Shown here: positions 1 to 6,968 of the stretch, piece by piece | How the letters are laid out: every line of letters begins with the position of its first letter | Numbering within the stretch: the stretch's first letter is position 1 | Assembly (NCBI GenBank): GCA_947493455.1 | Contig: CANLRB010000030.1 | Location: forward strand, 1 to 33,786 | DNA length: 33,786 nucleotides | Reading direction: 5' to 3' | From: an uncultured Pseudoalteromonas sp. | GTDB taxonomy: Bacteria; Pseudomonadota; Gammaproteobacteria; Enterobacterales; Alteromonadaceae | Made by a program: the position numbers and the translations under genes | Notes under the pieces: generated by a model | The model's input: the letters and a program-made list of their open reading frames with translations, nothing else | The model's database searches: none | What the model was told of the DNA's origin: nothing

Positions 1-645
1 GACGCGTTCCCGCTTAATAGCAGTGAATGGCTCGATACGGATTTAGATGGACTTGGTAACAATGCCGACCCAGATGATGATAACGACGGTTATAACGATG
101 CCAATGACGCGTTTCCGCTTGATAACTCAGAATGGCTCGATACGGATTTAGATGGATTAGGTAACAATGCGGACCCAGATGATGATAACGACGGTTATAA
201 CGATGCCAATGACGCGTTCCCGCTTAATAGCAGTGAATGGCTCGATACGGATTTAGATGGACTTGGTAACAATGCCGACCCAGATGACGATAATGACGGC
301 TATAACGATGACGATGATGCGTTTCCGCTAAATAGCAGTGAATGGCGTGATACGGATTTAGATGGCATCGGTAATAATGCCGACCCGGATGACGATAACG
401 ACGGTCATACTGATGAGAACGATGCGTTCCCGCTCGATAGCAGTGAATGGCTCGATACGGATTTAGATGGACTTGGTAACAATGCAGACTTGGATGACGA
501 TAACGACGGTCATACTGATGAGAGCGATGCGTTCCCGCTCGATAGCAGTGAATGGCTTGATACAGATTTAGATGGGGTAGGTAATAATGCAGACCCAGAT
601 GATGATAATGATGGTGTAAATGATGCGAGTGATGCATTTCCGCTC
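1..645 (+). repeat. Tandem 105-bp coding repeats
   Basis: Six full 105-bp units begin at 1, 106, 211, 316, 421 and 526, with a seventh partial unit from 631. The units are nearly identical at the DNA level, with most differences at third codon positions and in the last third of the unit. The array continues beyond the left edge. Such an array can change copy number by recombination or slippage and is easily collapsed in short-read assemblies. Confidence 0.9.
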
Positions 646-774
646 GACGCAACACGTTCAAGTGAGCCTACAAATTCGCCCTCAGCAAATGGTGGTTCAG
701 GTGGTTCGTTACATTGGCTGTTATTGATGCTTTCAGTGATTATTGTTGTTCGTTCTAAAAATCGAATCGGCTAG
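1..774 (+). CDS. Partial calcium-binding repeat protein with GlyGly-CTERM sorting tail (C-terminal 257 residues)
   Basis: The reading frame is open from the first base, so the N-terminus lies outside the window. It is made of 35-residue Asp/Asn-rich units starting at bases 1, 106, 211, 316, 421, 526 and 631. Each has a core like DTDLDGLGNNADPDDDNDG followed by DAFPLDSSEW, which resembles thrombospondin type 3 calcium-binding repeats. After the repeats come a Ser/Asn/Gly linker, GGSGGS, the hydrophobic stretch LHWLLLMLSVIIVV and a basic end RSKNR. That order (Gly-rich, membrane segment, basic cluster at the extreme C-terminus) is the GlyGly-CTERM signal, which rhombosortase cleaves in Vibrio, Shewanella and relatives. 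The likely role is a surface or secreted protein stabilised by calcium; the functional domain is upstream and unseen. The family and tail are clear; the activity is unknown. Confidence 0.85.
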   Translation, partial: DAFPLNSSEWLDTDLDGLGNNADPDDDNDGYNDANDAFPLDNSEWLDTDLDGLGNNADPDDDNDGYNDANDAFPLNSSEWLDTDLDGLGNNADPDDDNDGYNDDDDAFPLNSSEWRDTDLDGIGNNADPDDDNDGHTDENDAFPLDSSEWLDTDLDGLGNNADLDDDNDGHTDESDAFPLDSSEWLDTDLDGVGNNADPDDDNDGVNDASDAFPLDATRSSEPTNSPSANGGSGGSLHWLLLMLSVIIVVRSKNRIG

Positions 775-830
775 TCCTTAATAATCAATGAAAGCCGTAT
801 GAAAAAAATACGGACTTTACGAAACTGTTT

Positions 831-859
831 AAAGGCACTTGTGGAAAGTGCCTTTTTTT
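831..859 (+). terminator. Intrinsic terminator after the repeat protein
   Basis: A stem of about 9 bp (AAGGCACTT with AAGTGCCTT) and a short loop are followed directly by a run of seven T. A weaker 6-bp hairpin (CCGTAT/ATACGG, 795-813) lies just before it. Confidence 0.85.
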
Positions 860-1016
860 ATGCAATACTTGACTTAAATCAAAAGAGTGCAGGGCTGTAT
901 TGTTGAGCGGACAGATGTCCTTATCAATGACATGACATTTGATTAGCATTTTGCATAATTAAACGAAATTTAAATGCAGTACAACGACTGCTTACAACAC
1001 GAAATGGGTGTAAAAA

Positions 1017-1856
1017 ATGCAATTACCTACGGTAGATTATAAAGCTGATAACGCGGCTGAGCTTTTTGTTGAATCATTACGAAATACAGGCTTTGGCGTA
1101 TTGAAAAATCACCCAATTCCGCAGAGCTTAGTTGAATCAATTTATGAAAATTGGCAAGCATTTTTTAACACCGAGCAAAAACATGATTTTTTGTTTTCAA
1201 AAGAAACACAAGATGGCTACTTCCCGCCATCAGTCTCAGAAGTTGCTAAAGGGCACACTAAAAAAGATATTAAAGAATATTACCATGTTTACCCGAATGG
1301 TCGCGTTCCTGAGCAGCTCGAAGCGCAGATCCGTGAATATTACCGCTTAGCAAACGAGTTTGCTGGCCAATTATTAAGCTGGGTTCAGGAAAAAGCGCCT
1401 GAAGACGTTAAAGCAAAGTTTTCGATTGACCTAAAAGATATGATCAAAGAATCAGAGCAAACATTATTGCGTATTCTCCATTATCCACCAATGACTGGTG
1501 ATGAAGAGCCTGGTGCAATTAGAGCTGCCGCACATGGCGATATTAATTTATTGACTGTGTTACCTGCTGCAAATGAGCCAGGTTTACAAGTACAAGATAA
1601 AGATGGTGGTTGGATTGATGTACCATGCGATTTTGGCAACTTAATTATTAATATTGGTGATATGCTGCAAGAAGCATCAGGTGGTTACTTTCCATCGACT
1701 ATTCACCGTGTAATTAACCCAACAGGTAAAGCAAGCGATAAGTCGCGGATTTCGTTGCCATTATTCTTACACCCTAAACCAGATGTTGTTTTATCTGACC
1801 GCTATACTGCGGATAGTTACTTAAATGAACGCTTACAAGAACTTGGCGTTAAATAG
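1017..1856 (+). CDS. Isopenicillin N synthase-like Fe(II)/2-oxoglutarate-type dioxygenase
   Basis: This 279-aa protein has the layout of the isopenicillin N synthase / 2OG-Fe(II) oxygenase superfamily. A short N-terminal region holds the GFGVLKNHPI motif (about residues 26-34), and a C-terminal double-stranded beta-helix follows. The iron ligands are visible as H173 and D175 (HGD) and distal H230 (STIHRV). R244-x-S246 (RIS) is the usual cosubstrate-binding pair. The length is short for the family but no domain is missing. A GGGTG ribosome site lies 6 nt before the ATG. It is a single gene between two terminators, so neighbours do not reveal the substrate. Many such proteins in marine bacteria are uncharacterised, and neither antibiotic synthesis nor a specific hydroxylation can be claimed. 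The superfamily is certain; the reaction is unknown. Confidence 0.88.
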   Translation: MQLPTVDYKADNAAELFVESLRNTGFGVLKNHPIPQSLVESIYENWQAFFNTEQKHDFLFSKETQDGYFPPSVSEVAKGHTKKDIKEYYHVYPNGRVPEQLEAQIREYYRLANEFAGQLLSWVQEKAPEDVKAKFSIDLKDMIKESEQTLLRILHYPPMTGDEEPGAIRAAAHGDINLLTVLPAANEPGLQVQDKDGGWIDVPCDFGNLIINIGDMLQEASGGYFPSTIHRVINPTGKASDKSRISLPLFLHPKPDVVLSDRYTADSYLNERLQELGVK

Positions 1857-1901
1857 TAACTCACTTAAAACAATAATTTGTGGTGAATAAACACTTTAAA
1901 T

Positions 1902-1937
1902 AAAAAAGCCGAACAGTTTTATTGTTCGGCTTTTTTA
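1902..1937 (+). terminator. Bidirectional intrinsic terminator
   Basis: AAAAAAGCCGAACA and TGTTCGGCTTTTTT form a strong hairpin with A and T runs on the two sides. It can therefore end both the oxygenase gene on the plus strand and the small gene converging from the minus strand. Confidence 0.9.
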
Positions 1938-1946
1938 TTTTGAATT

Positions 1947-2072
1947 TCAATTATAACCGCGTTCAAAGCAGGCATCGTCTTGACTTGGTGCGTTTGGCTT
2001 ACTCGCTGATTTTTTGGGTGGTGCTTGAATGCGACTAGGCGCAATTTTTGCTTGATTATAGATTGTTGTCAT
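1947..2072 (-). CDS. Small 41-aa protein of unknown function
   Basis: A short minus-strand ORF starts at the ATG 2072-2070, with AGGA 8 nt upstream, and ends in TGA at 1947. The product is hydrophilic: it begins MTTIYNQAKIAPSRI, has a Pro/Lys/Ser-rich middle (APPKKSASK), and ends in DDACFERGYN with a single cysteine. There is no signal peptide or membrane segment. It stops 10 bp before a bidirectional terminator, which supports a real transcription unit. I do not recognise the family. The convergent oxygenase is not in the same operon, so a functional link is only a possibility. It could also be a chance ORF. Confidence 0.5.
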   Translation of the reverse strand: MTTIYNQAKIAPSRIQAPPKKSASKPNAPSQDDACFERGYN

Positions 2073-2190
2073 AACTGTGATCCTGCATTGTTTCAATTTT
2101 TAAACGCGATAAATTGGCCGATATGTGACCGATAGCCTTATTATTAGCAGGGTTTTTTACTTTTGTATACAATAAAAATAGAAAATTTGA

Positions 2191-2556
2191 TTATTTTCGC
2201 AATAATTTGTTGACAGCCGCGAGTAGTCTGGGCGGATCGAAGGGTTTTGTTAACCAGCCACTTGCTCCACTTGAACGTGCTTTGTCTTTTTTATAGTCAC
2301 TCGATTCGGTAGTTAACATAAGAATTGGCACATATTGGTGCGAATCGAGCCGCCTTATTTTAGGCACTAAGCTAAGACCTGACATATTCGGCATGTTGAT
2401 ATCGGTAATCACTAAATCAAATTGTTGTTGTCTGAGTTTTGTCATCGCATCAACACCATCTTCTGCGGTAACGACAACGTGTCCAGCGCGTTCAAGCACT
2501 GATTCGAGCAAGCTACGCATTGTAATTTGATCATCAACTGCAAGTATATGAGCCAT
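2191..2556 (-). CDS. Single-domain CheY-like response regulator
   Basis: This 121-aa protein consists of one receiver domain and no output domain. The acidic pair D8-D9, the phosphoacceptor D52 (VITDINMPNMSG), T82 (LTTES) and K104 (LTKPF) are all in place, so phosphorylation is expected. AAGGA precedes the start. It resembles the chemotaxis-type receivers (PF00072) of Alteromonadales that act by protein contact. No histidine kinase is next to it, so its partner is encoded elsewhere. The CBS-pair gene upstream on the same strand is 135 bp away, too far to assume a shared transcript. The family is certain; the pathway is unknown. Confidence 0.9.
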   Translation of the reverse strand: MAHILAVDDQITMRSLLESVLERAGHVVVTAEDGVDAMTKLRQQQFDLVITDINMPNMSGLSLVPKIRRLDSHQYVPILMLTTESSDYKKDKARSSGASGWLTKPFDPPRLLAAVNKLLRK

Positions 2557-2691
2557 TATTCATTCCATCCTTTCTTATTGTTCCCAATCAAAGTATCGCT
2601 TAAATCAAAGAAGACGCAAAACATGTGGCCTAATTTAGCTGGTTTCGTTTTCAACTGCTTCTTTAGTCATATCGGGTTGCGCTGTACCAAT

Positions 2692-3123
2692 CTAAACGAA
2701 TCGACCATGGCCTTGCTCGTATATCGCGTGTTGGTGTCTATCTATCGCTTTTAAAACATCAGAACGGTTTATGGTGCCAAGCAAATTATTGTCATCGTCA
2801 ACAACCGGATAGATTTTTGGCTTATTTGACAGCATGCTTTGTGCTAAATCGAGGATTGAATGCTCGGGTTTTACACACAGCACATCGGTGCGCATAATGT
2901 CGGCGACTTTATATGGCGATTCATTTTGATAGGTGTCTTCTAACATCCTTTCGAGGCAATCTTGCTCAGAGAGAAAGCCAATAACATGGCGATATTGATT
3001 CAACACAGGGCCACCAATTTGATGTGCAATCAGTAATCTCTCTGCGGCTTCTACAACGGTCATCTCTTCTTTAAACGTCACTGGGCGGTGAGTCATATAA
3101 TCTTTTACTTGAATTGATTGCAT
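2692..3123 (-). CDS. CBS-pair domain protein
   Basis: This 143-aa stand-alone protein has two CBS motifs: about residues 8-62 (VKDYMTHRPVTFKEEMTVVE ... IGFLSEQDCLERML) and 74-128 (VADIMRTDVLCVKPEHSILD ... LGTINRSDVLKAI). CBS pairs usually bind adenine nucleotides or similar ligands and sense energy state, often by pairing with other proteins. No catalytic or transport domain is fused, so the target is unknown. The start has only a weak ribosome site, but the first CBS motif begins within ten residues, so a later start is unlikely. The C-terminus is rich in His and Gly (RHQHAIYEQGHGRFV). Confidence 0.9.
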   Translation of the reverse strand: MQSIQVKDYMTHRPVTFKEEMTVVEAAERLLIAHQIGGPVLNQYRHVIGFLSEQDCLERMLEDTYQNESPYKVADIMRTDVLCVKPEHSILDLAQSMLSNKPKIYPVVDDDNNLLGTINRSDVLKAIDRHQHAIYEQGHGRFV

Positions 3124-3495
3124 ACTAGGAATAACTCATTTTGTTGCTAATATTGTAAGCGTAGCTTGCTTTTTATGTTTGGCAAAGCCAAAAGGAAAAC
3201 AAGTAAATAGGATTGTATTAATCGGGTGATAGAATAAAATCAGCATTTTTAACTCTCAGTCGACGCAGCGCATATATTGTGGACTTAATATAGATATTTT
3301 TTAATATTATTTGTTCTTAAATATCAGCTGGTTAAATAATACTTTTACAGTAATTGCGTTTTTTTATAAAAACTTAATGACAACGCTGTCATTATTTGTG
3401 TAACATTAAATCAACATGGGATTGAGGAAACTAGTTCTTGAAAGCCAAAAGGTTTAAAAAAACTAGACACAAAAATAATATATTGAGGTTCTTTA
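3124..3495. promoter_or_regulatory. 372-bp intergenic region between the CBS gene and nagK
   Basis: This AT-rich region separates two divergent genes and must hold both promoters. It contains the NagR-type palindrome at 3376-3393. A short hairpin (TTTGGC-AAA-GCCAAA, 3178-3192) lies near the CBS-gene side. I see no additional ORF with a ribosome site. Confidence 0.6.
3376..3393. promoter_or_regulatory. NagR-type (LacI family) operator upstream of nagK
   Basis: The 18-bp palindrome AATGACAACGCTGTCATT has the central CG typical of LacI-family operators. It fits the NagR motif described for Shewanella and other Alteromonadales. It lies 103 bp before nagK, and a close relative (6829-6848) precedes nagB. 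GlcNAc-responsive repression of nagK-nagA-nagX is the expected result, but no nagR gene is in the window. Confidence 0.8.
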
Positions 3496-4380
3496 ATGGT
3501 GGCGAATAAAGATCAAATCTTTATTGGAATTGATGGCGGTGGGACTAAATGTCGCGCAACAGTTTTTTCGAAGCAGCACGGGGTTATAGGCACCGGGTTG
3601 GGTGGACCAGCTAATCCATTACATGGCCTAGAGCGGACCTTAGAATCCATCATGGTTTCAACGCAATTGGCAGTCAAAGATGCAGGCCTTCAATCAAATA
3701 CAGTTAACGACTTAGTTGCGGGGCTTGGCCTTGCCGGTGTTAATTTACCAGGTTTGTATCAGCAGATTAGCGAATGGCATCATCCATTTAAAAAAATGTT
3801 TCTTACCACTGATTTACATACAGCCTGTATCGGCGCGCATGAGGGCCACGATGGTGCTGTAATCATTACAGGAACTGGTTCTTGCGGTTTTTCTTACGTT
3901 AACGGCAAAAGCACGACCTATGGCGGCCATGGCTTTTCGCAGGGTGATAAAGGCTCGGGTGCTTGGCTTGGTTTAGAAGCGGTTAAAGCCAGTTTATTGA
4001 GCCTAGATGGACTTGGACCAAAGACGGCGTTGGCCGAAACGTTGCTTGCTTATTTTGGTACTGATTCCGCAATGGGTATTGCCGAATCGATGGCTGGCAA
4101 ACCATCGAGTGCCTATGCAAAACTCGCGCGTAGTGTGCTTGAAGTCGCCGAGCAAGGCGATGAGGTTGCGCTTAGCATTGTTGTGGACGGCGCACGCTAT
4201 ATTAGCGATCTCGCATACCGATTGATGGAGCAAAAACCACCGCGTTTGTCGATGATTGGTGGACTTTCAGAGCCGTTACAAAAATGGCTCGATGCCGAAG
4301 TGGTCGCATTGGTTGAACCGCCAATTCAACCACCAGAGATGGGTGCTATTTATTTCGCGCAGAAATCCGTCAACATTTAA
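3496..4380 (+). CDS. nagK: N-acetylglucosamine kinase, BadF/BadG ATPase family
   Basis: This 294-aa protein is of the ASKHA sugar-kinase fold. The phosphate-1 motif GIDGGGTKCRA is at residues 11-21. A catalytic-type Asp is at 106 (TTDLHTA), the phosphate-2 motif ITGTGS is at 124-129, GDKGSGAWLG is at 150-159, and a C-terminal IGGL adenosine motif follows. This is the eukaryote-like BadF/BadG group, not the ROK-type NagK of E. coli. It matches the GlcNAc kinase used in Shewanella-type chitin pathways, where GlcNAc enters by a permease and is phosphorylated inside the cell to GlcNAc-6-P. GAGG lies 9 nt before the ATG. nagA follows 12 bp after the stop, and the two are surely co-transcribed. Confidence 0.9.
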   Translation: MVANKDQIFIGIDGGGTKCRATVFSKQHGVIGTGLGGPANPLHGLERTLESIMVSTQLAVKDAGLQSNTVNDLVAGLGLAGVNLPGLYQQISEWHHPFKKMFLTTDLHTACIGAHEGHDGAVIITGTGSCGFSYVNGKSTTYGGHGFSQGDKGSGAWLGLEAVKASLLSLDGLGPKTALAETLLAYFGTDSAMGIAESMAGKPSSAYAKLARSVLEVAEQGDEVALSIVVDGARYISDLAYRLMEQKPPRLSMIGGLSEPLQKWLDAEVVALVEPPIQPPEMGAIYFAQKSVNI

Positions 4381-4392
4381 TTGGATACCTTT

Positions 4393-5514
4393 ATGAAGCA
4401 GTATATTGCAAAACGATTTTTTAGCGGTGAATCATTTTTTGAGAATGTTTGTTTTAACGTTGTAAATGGTAAAATTGACGCGCTTTTTTGTGAACCAAGT
4501 ACTGACGCAGTAAAGCTTGATGGGCTTGTTGCACCAGGTTTTATTGACGTTCAGGTGAATGGCGGCGGCGGTGCGTTTTTCAATGCCGAACAATCTGTTG
4601 AATGTGTTGCAAATATCGCCAATGCACACGGCCAATTTGGCAGCACAGCCATTCTCCCTACGCTTATAACTGACTCACTTGAGGTCATGACGCGTGCGGC
4701 GGACGCGATGGCGGATGCAATTAAATCAAACACTGCGGGTATCGTAGGCATTCATTTTGAAGGACCGCATTTGTCTTTGCCAAAAAAAGGCACGCATAGT
4801 GAGCAATATATCCGACCGCTCAGCGATGATGAGTTTGCCGTATTTGAGCGCAATGATTTAGGTATAAAATTAGTCACAATTGCACCTGAAAATGTGTCAA
4901 CCCAAGATATTCGCCGTCTTGTGGCTGCGGGCGTAAAAGTATCTATTGGTCACACAAATGCTGACTATAAAACAGTCATGGCGGCAATTGAAGCGGGTGC
5001 TGACGGTTTTACACACTTATTTAATGCAATGTCACCGTTTACGTCTCGAGAGCCCGGTGTTGTTGGCGCGGCGCTTGCTGATACACAATCTTGGTGTGGA
5101 TTAATTGTCGATGGTCATCATGTTCATCCTGCATCAGCAAAGTTGGCTATTGCGACAAAAACGCGCGGTAAAATCATGTTAGTGACTGACGCTATGCCTC
5201 CGGTTGGTACGTCGGATACTGAATTTGATTTTTTTGATGGTCGCAAAGTGATTCGCACAGGCGACCGTTTAAACTCCACCACCGGCGAGCTAGCTGGCAG
5301 TGTGCTTGATATGGCTTCTGCCGTTCGCAATACGGTTAACACGCTCGGTGTAAGTTTGAGTGAATCGTTACGTATGGCATCGCTTTACCCGGCGCAGTAT
5401 TTAGCGCTAGATACATGCAAAGGACGATTAGCGGTTGGCTTTGATGCGGACTTTGTGGTGTTAGATGATGATTTATATGCTGTTGACAGTTATATTAAAG
5501 GTCAGCGGATTTAA
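4393..5514 (+). CDS. nagA: N-acetylglucosamine-6-phosphate deacetylase
   Basis: NagA (373 aa) is an amidohydrolase that converts GlcNAc-6-P to glucosamine-6-P and acetate, supplying NagB. Visible features are Q54 in IDVQVNGGGG, the metal ligand E123 (HFEGPH), H187 (GHTNADY), H208 (HLFNAMSPF), H243 (DGHHVH) and the catalytic D266 (TDAMPP). The frame could start at TTG 4381, immediately after the nagK stop, but no ribosome site precedes that codon. ATG 4393 has TTGGA about 7 nt upstream and gives the normal family length, so I use it. The gene is translated right after nagK and shares its operator. Confidence 0.93.
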   Translation: MKQYIAKRFFSGESFFENVCFNVVNGKIDALFCEPSTDAVKLDGLVAPGFIDVQVNGGGGAFFNAEQSVECVANIANAHGQFGSTAILPTLITDSLEVMTRAADAMADAIKSNTAGIVGIHFEGPHLSLPKKGTHSEQYIRPLSDDEFAVFERNDLGIKLVTIAPENVSTQDIRRLVAAGVKVSIGHTNADYKTVMAAIEAGADGFTHLFNAMSPFTSREPGVVGAALADTQSWCGLIVDGHHVHPASAKLAIATKTRGKIMLVTDAMPPVGTSDTEFDFFDGRKVIRTGDRLNSTTGELAGSVLDMASAVRNTVNTLGVSLSESLRMASLYPAQYLALDTCKGRLAVGFDADFVVLDDDLYAVDSYIKGQRI

Positions 5515-5530
5515 CCAAACCCTGGAAAAG

Positions 5531-5558
5531 AGCCCTGCTTATGCGGGGATTTTTTTTA
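5531..5558 (+). terminator. Weak terminator or attenuator between nagA and nagX
   Basis: A 6-bp stem (CCCTGC/GCGGGG with one G-T pair, loop TTAT) is followed by eight T. It lies in the 82-bp gap between nagA and nagX. It may lower nagX expression relative to nagK-nagA instead of ending the operon. Confidence 0.5.
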
Positions 5559-5596
5559 TCTAGAAAGAGCTGGTTTTATATGTCTAAGAGGTTATT

Positions 5597-6733
5597 TTGA
5601 CTGATAATTTAAAAAAAGAAAAAAAACGTCGACTCGCGTCGTTAGACGCACTTCGTGGCATGGATATGTTTTGGATCCTTGGTGGACAATCGCTGTTTGC
5701 TGCGTTATTCGTATTAACAGGTTGGCAGGGATGGAAAGTCGCTGAGAGTCATACCGTACATAGTGTTTGGCATGGTTTTACTTTTTATGACCTCATTTTT
5801 CCGTTATTTATATTTTTATCTGGTGTCGCAATGGGCTTATCTCCCAAACGGATTAATCAGTTGCCACTTTCCGAGCGTACACCGATTTATTTAAAAGCGC
5901 TTAAGCGTCTGTTTTTACTTAGTCTACTTGGTATTTTATATAATCATGGTTGGGGGACCGGTATTCCGGCATCATTTGATGAAGTACGTTATTCAAGTGT
6001 ATTAGGGCGCATTGCAATCGCGTGGTTTGTCGCTGCATTATTAGTTTGGCACACGAGTTTTCGCACTCAGATGATAGTGGCGGTGAGTACACTCATTGGC
6101 TATTGGTTGTGGCTTTCATTTGTGCCAGTGCCAGGCGGTGAAGCAGGAAACTTATCGCAAACAGGTAGTTGGAACGCATGGATTGATCAAAATTTCTTGC
6201 CGGGCATTACTTATCAAAATAGAGCGACCGACCCCGAAGGTTTACTATCAAATATTCCGGCAATAACCAATGCATTATTTGGCGTAGCTGCGGGCAAGTT
6301 GATCGCCAATGCCTCAGTGAAGGGAGAGTGGCGAACAGCTGGACTACTGGCGGCAATTGGTGTTGTTAGTATTGCTCTTGGTTGGGCATGGAGTAGTGTA
6401 TTTCCAGTTAACAAAGATCTTTGGACCAGCTCATTTGTGCTGGTGACCGTCGGCTGGAGCTTTGTGTTGCTTAGTGTTTTTTATGCAATCGTTGATCTAT
6501 GTAACTTACAGCGCTTTGCCTATCTTTTCGTCATTATTGGCGCAAACTCGATAATTATTTATTTGGCGTCAAGCATTGTTGATTGGGCTTATATTTCGCG
6601 CAGTTTATTTGGTGGATTTGTGTTAGGTTTACCGAGCGAATGGCAACCTTTGATGAGTGTGATTGGGTTATTAGCGGTGCAGCTATTTGCGTTACATTGG
6701 CTGTATAAACGTAAAATTTTGATATCCGTATAA
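5597..6733 (+). CDS. nagX: NagX-like multipass membrane protein (heparan-alpha-glucosaminide N-acetyltransferase family)
   Basis: This 378-aa integral membrane protein has about ten hydrophobic segments and the N-terminal LASLDALRGMDMFWI motif seen in acyltransferase-like membrane proteins (COG4299/DUF5009). Close relatives are called NagX because they sit in GlcNAc gene clusters of Shewanella and relatives; their exact function is not settled. By homology to the lysosomal enzyme it may acetylate amino sugars across the membrane. It may instead help uptake of chitin products. The start is TTG 5597, supported by AAGAGG 6 nt upstream; the next ATG would cut into the DALRG motif. It follows nagA in the same direction and probably belongs to the NagR-controlled operon. 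Confidence 0.82.
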   Translation: MTDNLKKEKKRRLASLDALRGMDMFWILGGQSLFAALFVLTGWQGWKVAESHTVHSVWHGFTFYDLIFPLFIFLSGVAMGLSPKRINQLPLSERTPIYLKALKRLFLLSLLGILYNHGWGTGIPASFDEVRYSSVLGRIAIAWFVAALLVWHTSFRTQMIVAVSTLIGYWLWLSFVPVPGGEAGNLSQTGSWNAWIDQNFLPGITYQNRATDPEGLLSNIPAITNALFGVAAGKLIANASVKGEWRTAGLLAAIGVVSIALGWAWSSVFPVNKDLWTSSFVLVTVGWSFVLLSVFYAIVDLCNLQRFAYLFVIIGANSIIIYLASSIVDWAYISRSLFGGFVLGLPSEWQPLMSVIGLLAVQLFALHWLYKRKILISV

Positions 6734-6744
6734 AGGGATAGAGA

Positions 6745-6767
6745 AAGAGGTGTAGGCCTCTTTTTTT
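6745..6767 (+). terminator. Intrinsic terminator after nagX
   Basis: AGAGG and CCTCT pair around a TGTAGG loop, followed by a T run. This separates the nagK-nagA-nagX unit from nagB. Confidence 0.75.
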
Positions 6768-6828
6768 ATTTGTAAATAATTTTTACTTAATCGCGACTTT
6801 TACTTTACAAAACGAGCCTTTTATTTAA

Positions 6829-6848
6829 TAATGACAGCGTTGTCATAA
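6829..6848. promoter_or_regulatory. NagR-type operator upstream of nagB
   Basis: ATAATGACAGCGTTGTCATA contains the palindrome ATGACAGCGTTGTCAT (6831-6846), the same design as the site before nagK. It is about 120 bp before the nagB start. NagB therefore has its own operator despite being only 235 bp from nagX. Confidence 0.8.
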
Positions 6849-6888
6849 TGGTTAAATCTAATCTCGTCATATCCCGATTAGGTTTTGT

Positions 6889-6934
6889 GATCTATGGTTT
6901 GTGAATACTTGCACGGAGTAGCAAATCATAGATC
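6889..6934 (+). promoter_or_regulatory. Long hairpin in the nagB leader
   Basis: GATCTATGGTTTG (6889-6901) can pair with CAAATCATAGATC (6922-6934) along 13 bp, with one G-U pair if read as RNA. The 20-nt loop holds a further TACT/AGTA stem. It lies between the operator and the nagB start and has no T run, so it does not look like a simple terminator. Confidence 0.6.
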
Positions 6935-6968
6935 CCATTTTCTTTTAGTCCTTACTGAGTTAATTCTT

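Noticed and set aside
1-645. Regular repeats suggesting CRISPR or a satellite
   Set aside because: The repeats are 105 bp, directly adjacent without unique spacers, and in frame within one coding sequence.
224-661. 145-codon minus-strand ORF rich in His, Tyr and Arg
   Set aside because: It is the antisense shadow of the 105-bp repeats. Its composition mirrors the Asp-rich coding strand and it has no ribosome site.
4381-4392. TTG start for nagA directly after the nagK stop
   Set aside because: No ribosome site precedes it, while ATG 4393 has one and gives the family-standard N-terminus.
6894-6968. 25-residue N-terminal extension of nagB
   Set aside because: It overlaps the leader hairpin, has no family match, and the standard NagB start is ATG 6969.
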